DNA of 10,907 bases from CADEGZ01 sp035443705 (GTDB taxonomy: Bacteria > Pseudomonadota > Gammaproteobacteria > UBA6186 > Azoamicaceae): contig DAORSV010000052.1 in the NCBI GenBank assembly GCA_035443705.1, forward strand, positions 1-10,907, in the 5' to 3' direction. A program made the position numbers and the translations under genes. Position 1 is the first letter of the stretch. Every line of letters starts with the position of its first letter. Below the pieces are notes generated by a model, which was not told where the DNA came from, did not search any database, and saw nothing but the letters and a program-made list of their open reading frames with translations. Below are positions 7,519-10,907 of this stretch, piece after piece.

Positions 7519-7728
7519 TTATTCAGCTTTGCAGCTATGATCTTTGATCAGTGCATCTTTGCAAGCTTGATCTGCACCACAAGCTTCCATCGCTTTTTTG
7601 CAGGCGTCTGCATCCATTGGGCTAACGACAGTCGTCGTTGTGGTAGTAGTTGTCGCAGGAGCTGCTGCTTGTGCAGCAGAAGCAAATACAAGTGTTGCAG
7701 CAACTGCAGCTAAAATTAATTGTTTCAT
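7519..7728 (-). CDS. Small secreted protein with Thr run and four Cys; candidate MNIO substrate
   Basis: 69-residue protein that I do not recognise as a named family. Residues 1-21 form a clear Sec signal peptide (MKQLILAAVAATLVF, then AQA before the likely cut at 21/22), so it should reach the periplasm or outside. Next comes a short linker with eight consecutive Thr (26-33), then an acidic/lysine-rich module with C43, C50, C56 and C66 (spacing CX6C, CX5C, CX9C), ending SCKAE. The start is firm: GGAGAG lies 7 nt before the ATG at 7728; the frame continues upstream to 7758 but without a comparable site. A strong terminator follows, so it is probably an abundant single-gene transcript. It is the gene directly upstream of the MNIO enzyme on the same strand. 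It lacks the DUF2282 bufferin pattern and EGKCG repeats. Alternatives are a disulfide-bonded periplasmic protein or a metal-binding peptide unrelated to the enzyme. Confidence 0.85.
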   Translation of the reverse strand: MKQLILAAVAATLVFASAAQAAAPATTTTTTTTVVSPMDADACKKAMEACGADQACKDALIKDHSCKAE

Positions 7729-7747
7729 TGGTAACTCTCCAAAAGAA

Positions 7748-7759
7748 AATGACGTCATT
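7748..7759. promoter_or_regulatory. 12-bp perfect palindrome in the leader of the small Cys gene
   Basis: AATGACGTCATT reads the same on both strands and lies 20 nt upstream of the start codon, just before the GGAGAG ribosome site. A TTTAAT box overlaps it on the minus strand (7762-7757). It could be an operator for a dimeric regulator. The role is inference; the palindrome is seen directly. Confidence 0.4.
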
Positions 7760-7764
7760 AAATT

Positions 7765-7796
7765 ACGGAGTTACCCAAACAATCTGGTAACCCCGT
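7765..7796. repeat. Inverted repeat (11-nt arms, one mismatch) upstream of the small Cys gene
   Basis: ACGGAGTTACC (7765-7775) and GGTAACCCCGT (7786-7796) pair except for one A-C position, around a 10-nt loop. There is no T run after it on either strand, so it is not a standard terminator. It may be a protein-binding site or a hairpin in the 5' leader of the Cys gene. The core GTTACC also occurs just before the start codon on the minus strand. Confidence 0.5.
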
Positions 7797-7803
7797 GGTT
7801 ATT

Positions 7804-7851
7804 GTCAGAACTTGAACTGGCTAACCGTAGTTTCCAATAGAAATTTCTGAC
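7804..7851. repeat. Long-range inverted repeat in the mscS to Cys-gene gap
   Basis: GTCAGAA (7804-7810) is complementary to TTCTGAC (7845-7851), enclosing 34 nt that contain a further weak AACT/AGTT pairing. Together with the neighbouring hairpin it makes most of 7765-7851 foldable. The rest of the gap up to 7919 is A/T runs without a clear terminator for the mscS transcript. Confidence 0.35.
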
Positions 7852-7919
7852 GCTTGCATAGTTTAGCATACAATTTTGAGGTGTCTAGTTTTTTTTTACT
7901 ATCGTTAAAGACTGTTTTT

Positions 7920-8756
7920 TTAGGTATGTGAGATGTGAATCGCTGGCGAAGCGGGTAGCTTAATGTCATATTTGTTAAAAGCCGTTTGGATATCTGTTTT
8001 AATGCTAGTTTGTAAACTATTAAAAGATGTTTGTTTGCCCCAAACTGAAAATTGTAGCTGTAGAGCAGCCTCGCCAAATTCTAGAAAAGCAAGTTCTGGA
8101 GCAGGGGATACTAAACATAATGAATTTTGTTTGGCAACTTCCAAAAGTATTTTTTTAAGTTTTTGCAAATCCTCATTAAAACCGATATGTAGCTTAATGT
8201 CGCATCGACGGATCGGAAAGCGCGTTACATTTTCAAACTGAGATTTTAGCAACGATTCATTGGGAACACGTACAAAAATATTGTCTTTCGTGCGAATTTT
8301 AACCGATAACAAATCAATTGAAAGTACTTCACCCAATGTGTCATTAATACGAACGAAATCACCCACTTCGAATGGCTTTTCAACAATTAAAAACATACCA
8401 CTTAAAAAATTCGAAATTGAAGTTTGCGAAGCAAACGCAACTGCGGCGGTAACAATTCCGGCTGCAATTCCTGCGGCTTCTAAGAAACCGGTTACATTGA
8501 CACCAAATGCGCGAAGCGGAAATACAAACGAAAGCGCAAGCCCAACATAAAATGTAATGCGGCGTAGTAATTGAGAGTGGTGTGCTGAAAAATGTCTTGC
8601 AGAAACTTTTCCAACGAGGCGGCATATATACAGTGTTAACAGAATGCTGACAACAATATAACTGCTGAGTCTTAATATAAAAAAGAAATCGAAATCTTTC
8701 AAAGCATCCATAAAATGCGTAAAAGTAAGGTTGAGATCCGGTAGCGAAAATGGCAT
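7920..8756 (-). CDS. MscS-family small-conductance mechanosensitive channel
   Basis: 278-residue inner-membrane channel that opens under membrane tension to release solutes during osmotic downshock. The size matches E. coli MscS (286 aa). Predicted membrane helices lie at about 24-46, 64-84 and 88-125. The third is the Gly/Ala-rich pore helix (AAGIAAGIVTAAVAFASQ), followed by ISNFLSGMFLIVEKPFEVGDFVRI, the hallmark stretch of the family. The C-terminal cytoplasmic beta and alpha/beta vestibule follows, with RVPNESLLKSQFENVTRF near 163-180. The ATG at 8756 is 4 nt after the stop of the preceding gene; the longer frame would start at a TTG inside that gene and is less likely. The gene belongs to the folD unit and is probably translated after the unknown protein. 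No regulator is visible. Confidence 0.92.
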   Translation of the reverse strand: MPFSLPDLNLTFTHFMDALKDFDFFFILRLSSYIVVSILLTLYICRLVGKVSARHFSAHHSQLLRRITFYVGLALSFVFPLRAFGVNVTGFLEAAGIAAGIVTAAVAFASQTSISNFLSGMFLIVEKPFEVGDFVRINDTLGEVLSIDLLSVKIRTKDNIFVRVPNESLLKSQFENVTRFPIRRCDIKLHIGFNEDLQKLKKILLEVAKQNSLCLVSPAPELAFLEFGEAALQLQFSVWGKQTSFNSLQTSIKTDIQTAFNKYDIKLPASPAIHISHT

Positions 8757-8760
8757 AAGA

Positions 8761-9582
8761 TTATTCCCACATAAAAGAGCCAAAAAAGTTTTTAAGACCT
8801 GGTTTTATCATAACGCGCGCCGGACTGACCAATTGCAAGTCGCTTAAGGGTAATGGAGCGTTTTTTACGGTCAAGGTCTCGAGGCTGTTTGTGTCTTCTT
8901 GGCACAGATGCACATCCTCTGTCCACAGTCGATTTTTTTTGTCGCTATAAAGGGCGAGATTGTCGAGAGGAATTTTTAATTCGTGTAACAAATTTGTTCC
9001 TTTTGTACGATTTTCAATCGATACCGGAATAATCGCATGGGTAGAATCTTGTGGTAGATCTTCTAAACGGGGCGAACCGTGTATGGGATTGTTGTAACAG
9101 AGTTCTCCTGCTCGTGTGCTTTTACCAAACCAAGTGTCCGCCAAAGTTTCTGTTGCGAATTCATCCAGTATGGTTATGGGGTTTCCAGCACTAATTTGTA
9201 TCCAAAGCGGGACACTGATATAAACGCGCAATGTCTCACCTAACGGAATATAACAGGGGCGATCTAACAGAGAAAGTAAGGCACGGTCGGGTAGCATTGG
9301 TTTTAAATTTATTGTGTTAGATGTTTGTGCTGCAAAGGTTTTGAAGGGTTGTTCGCCTTCGTGATAGGTTGTGATGTGCCATTTGTGGTTAAAGCGATCA
9401 ACACAGGTGACAAGCTGACCAATTTTAAAAAAGCGCGATTGCTCCTCTTCAATTAAAAAAGTTCCCCACCATAATTCTTGTTCTGCGAGGTCTTCCTCAT
9501 CGGTTGACTGAATGGGGGCAGCTTTTGCCTTTTTTTTAATAAAAGGTAAATTTTTCAGTTTTTCTAAGAGCCAATATTTCAT
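8761..9582 (-). CDS. Conserved hypothetical protein between folD and the MscS channel (possibly DUF432-like)
   Basis: 273-residue protein without a signal peptide or membrane segment. It starts with a basic, amphipathic stretch (KYWLLEKLKNLPFIKKKAKA), followed by a short acidic linker, then a mostly beta-looking body with LWWGTFLIEEE, FFKIGQLVTCVDRF, YIPLGETLRVYISVPLWIQI and LADTWFGKSTRAGELCYNN. The GELCY and TWFG words recall DUF432, but this is memory and not a search. The start at 9582 is chosen because its ATG overlaps the folD stop as ATGA; an in-frame ATG at 9597 adds five residues. The stop is 4 nt before mscS. This packing suggests the protein works with the channel, perhaps at its cytoplasmic face; that is inference. 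Confidence 0.8.
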   Translation of the reverse strand: MKYWLLEKLKNLPFIKKKAKAAPIQSTDEEDLAEQELWWGTFLIEEEQSRFFKIGQLVTCVDRFNHKWHITTYHEGEQPFKTFAAQTSNTINLKPMLPDRALLSLLDRPCYIPLGETLRVYISVPLWIQISAGNPITILDEFATETLADTWFGKSTRAGELCYNNPIHGSPRLEDLPQDSTHAIIPVSIENRTKGTNLLHELKIPLDNLALYSDKKNRLWTEDVHLCQEDTNSLETLTVKNAPLPLSDLQLVSPARVMIKPGLKNFFGSFMWE

Positions 9583-10436
9583 TTTTCCATTATCCATTCG
9601 TATGCATACAAGGTATTCGATAGTAACGTTGCAACCGTCATGGGTCCGACACCACCGGGCACAGGGGTGATAAAGCTTGCCCGTTCTAAAGCCTTCTCGA
9701 ACTCAACATCACCGATTAATTGTCCATTATCCATGCGATTCATGCCAACATCAATCACTATCGCACCGTGTTTTATCCAATCACCCTTAATTAGACCAGG
9801 TTGCCCAGCGGCTACAACCAACAGGTCGGCATTTTCAACGGTCTTTTTTAGATTTCGGGTAAATCGATGAGCGGCAGTGACAGTGCAACCTGCCATCAGC
9901 AATTCTAAGATCATGGGTCGGCCTACAATGTTAGACACGCCAACCACGGTCGCATCCATTCCCTTTAAATCGATATGGGTTGATTTTAAAAGTTCCATGA
10001 TCCCTGCGGGTGTGCAAGGCCGAAGGCAAGGTTTTTTTTGAGCCAGTCTTCCTAAATTATAGGGATGAAAACCATCGACATCTTTATCAATTCGGATCTG
10101 TTCGAGCACAGGTTGCGTTGTAATATGATCAGGTAAGGGCAATTGGATCAATATGCCATCTATCGTGGGATCATTATTTAGTTTGTCAATAAGCTTTATT
10201 AATTCTGTTTGTGAGGTTGAAACGTTGAGCCGATAATGTTGTGAAACTATCCCAACTTTTTGGCAAGCGGCAAGTTTACGATTGACGTAGATTTCCGACG
10301 CAGGTGCATTTCCAAGCAGAATAACAGCAAGTCCTGGTGCGCGTTTTCCATTGGTTAAATAATTTTTAATACGTTGGCTAACGTGTTGCTGAACTTTTTC
10401 AGCAATCAGGGTACCATTTAGAATTTGTGCGGGCAT
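9579..10436 (-). CDS. folD: Bifunctional methylenetetrahydrofolate dehydrogenase / methenyltetrahydrofolate cyclohydrolase
   Basis: Interconverts 5,10-methylene-, methenyl- and 10-formyl-tetrahydrofolate with NADP+, feeding purine and formyl-Met synthesis in the cytosol. 285 residues, the normal length. Catalytic and folate-contact residues are at E. coli positions: Y50 and K54 (SEIYVNRK), Q98 (ILIQLPLP) and D121 (DKDVDGFHP). The Rossmann motif GVSNIVGRPM follows near 165-175, then HRFTRNL for the cofactor phosphate, and PVPGGVGPMTVATL near the C-terminus. The ATG at 10436 has GAGGAG just upstream. It is the first gene of the folD > unknown protein > mscS unit and overlaps the next gene by ATGA. 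It is divergent from the tRNA cluster. Confidence 0.96.
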   Translation of the reverse strand: MPAQILNGTLIAEKVQQHVSQRIKNYLTNGKRAPGLAVILLGNAPASEIYVNRKLAACQKVGIVSQHYRLNVSTSQTELIKLIDKLNNDPTIDGILIQLPLPDHITTQPVLEQIRIDKDVDGFHPYNLGRLAQKKPCLRPCTPAGIMELLKSTHIDLKGMDATVVGVSNIVGRPMILELLMAGCTVTAAHRFTRNLKKTVENADLLVVAAGQPGLIKGDWIKHGAIVIDVGMNRMDNGQLIGDVEFEKALERASFITPVPGGVGPMTVATLLSNTLYAYEWIMEK

Positions 10437-10488
10437 AGTCTCCTCAAGTTCTTTAAGCTGATGATAATTTGGACAAAGTCATCATAAG

Positions 10489-10518
10489 ATTATATGCCCC
10501 TAGAAGGCAATTTATTGA
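10489..10518 (-). promoter_or_regulatory. Possible folD promoter
   Basis: A perfect TATAAT on the minus strand (10494-10489) would start a leader of about 45 nt before folD. The best -35 candidate, TCAATA at 10518-10513 with an 18-nt spacer, is weak. In the rest of the gap between folD and the tRNAs (10495-10604) I see a tandem repeat and a short hairpin, and no gene. Confidence 0.4.
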
Positions 10519-10536
10519 TAAGGCAATTATTGCGAT
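10504..10536. repeat. Imperfect tandem repeat, two units of 16-17 bp
   Basis: AAGGCAATTTATTGAT (10504-10519) is followed directly by AAGGCAATTATTGCGAT (10520-10536). It lies between the folD -10 box and the tRNA genes. It could be two binding sites in the divergent promoter region, or chance in AT-rich DNA. Confidence 0.45.
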
Positions 10537-10568
10537 TGTGGGTAGGCAGCTAATATGGCACAATGGGC

Positions 10569-10590
10569 ATCACTATTCTAATTTAGTGAT
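10569..10590. repeat. Short inverted repeat before the tRNA genes
   Basis: ATCACTA (10569-10575) and TAGTGAT (10584-10590) pair perfectly around an 8-nt loop, 14 nt before the tRNA-Pro gene. It may be a hairpin in the 5' leader of the tRNA precursor. A candidate promoter just upstream (TTGTGG at 10536, CACAAT at 10559, 17-nt spacer) is weak. Confidence 0.35.
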
Positions 10591-10604
10591 TGAAGACGAC
10601 TTAT

Positions 10605-10681
<77 letters not shown>

Positions 10682-10689
10682 TTATCCTG

Positions 10690-10766
10690 GCGCCCGTAGC
10701 TCATCTGGATAGAGCATCAGCCTTCTAAGCTGGGGGTAGCAGGTTCGAGTCCTGCCGGGCGCACCA
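10690..10766 (+). tRNA. tRNA-Arg (anticodon TCT)
   Basis: Acceptor GCGCCCG pairs with CGGGCGC (10756-10762). D arm GCTC/GAGC. Anticodon stem TCAGC/GCTGG with loop CTTCTAA gives TCT at 10724-10726, reading AGA/AGG. T arm GCAGG-TTCGAGT-CCTGC is complete. Discriminator A and CCA are encoded. 60 nt without any gene separate it from tRNA-His. Confidence 0.96.
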
Positions 10767-10826
10767 TAGTGCTAATGGTTGGAGACGAGAAATTAGAATT
10801 TGTAATGATTTACTTATCTGTTCAAT

Positions 10827-10903
10827 GGCGGACGTAGCTCAGTTGGTAGAGTCCCGGATTGTGATTCCGGTGGTCGCGGGTTCAAGCCCCGTCGTTCGCC
10901 CCA
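10827..10903 (+). tRNA. tRNA-His (anticodon GTG)
   Basis: Acceptor GCGGACG (10828-10834) pairs with CGTTCGC (10893-10899, one G-U pair). The extra G at -1 (10827) that marks tRNA-His sits opposite C73 (10900), and CCA is encoded at 10901-10903. Anticodon stem CCGGA/TCCGG with loop TTGTGAT gives GTG at 10861-10863. T loop is TTCAAGC. The gene is complete 4 nt before the window ends. Confidence 0.96.
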
Positions 10904-10907
10904 GTTT

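Noticed and set aside
7598..7840. Plus-strand open frame with a run of eight Val, antisense to the small Cys gene
   Set aside because: The Val run is just the complement of the Thr codons. The minus-strand frame has a clear signal peptide, a good ribosome site and a terminator; this frame has none of these.
7805..8077. Minus-strand open frame overlapping the end of mscS
   Set aside because: It lies in another frame over the conserved MscS C-terminal region, has no ribosome site and no recognisable protein features.
8260..8625. Open frames on both strands inside mscS
   Set aside because: They are shadows of the MscS pore region, whose frame has clear family motifs.

Overview
The window looks like ordinary chromosome from an AT-rich gammaproteobacterium. 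By eye it most resembles the Legionella/Coxiella/Rickettsiella side of the class, but no 16S or search result supports a genus. The basis is that nearly every gene is a conserved gammaproteobacterial housekeeping gene, and the order ppiB-lpxH next to a Glx-tRNA synthetase, cysS, folD and a Pro-Arg-His tRNA run matches, from memory, the Pseudomonas order lpxH-ppiB-glnS-cysS-folD-tRNAs.

Layout: the left edge holds the C-terminal two thirds of aminopeptidase N (pepN, +). It converges on a minus-strand unit, ppiB > lpxH > PAP2 phosphatase, which joins a folding helper to lipid A synthesis and a membrane phosphatase. A short gap at about 3655-3743 carries divergent promoters: ppiB leaves leftward, and gltX > cysS (overlapping by 17 nt) leaves rightward. 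cysS then converges, 4 nt apart, on a minus-strand DUF692/MNIO enzyme gene. Just upstream of that enzyme gene, on the same strand, is a small gene for a secreted 69-residue protein with a signal peptide, a run of eight Thr and four Cys. A strong two-way terminator separates the two. Next comes a minus-strand unit folD > unknown protein > MscS-type channel, tightly packed (ATGA overlap, then a 4-nt gap). The right edge has three tRNA genes on the plus strand: Pro(TGG), Arg(TCT) and His(GTG), all with encoded CCA.

The most interesting part is 6545-7851. MNIO enzymes modify Cys in precursor peptides (methanobactin, bufferins and relatives). Here the enzyme gene has no DUF2063-type partner beside it, but does have a neighbouring secreted Cys4 protein that lacks the bufferin (DUF2282) and EGKCG signatures I know. 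This could be an undescribed MNIO-modified peptide with its own structured leader. That is inference from adjacency and composition, and needs mass spectrometry. A second point is that a GluRS occupies the position that in Pseudomonas belongs to GlnRS, which hints at the indirect route to Gln-tRNA(Gln).

No insertion sequences, CRISPR arrays, phage genes or broken genes were seen.
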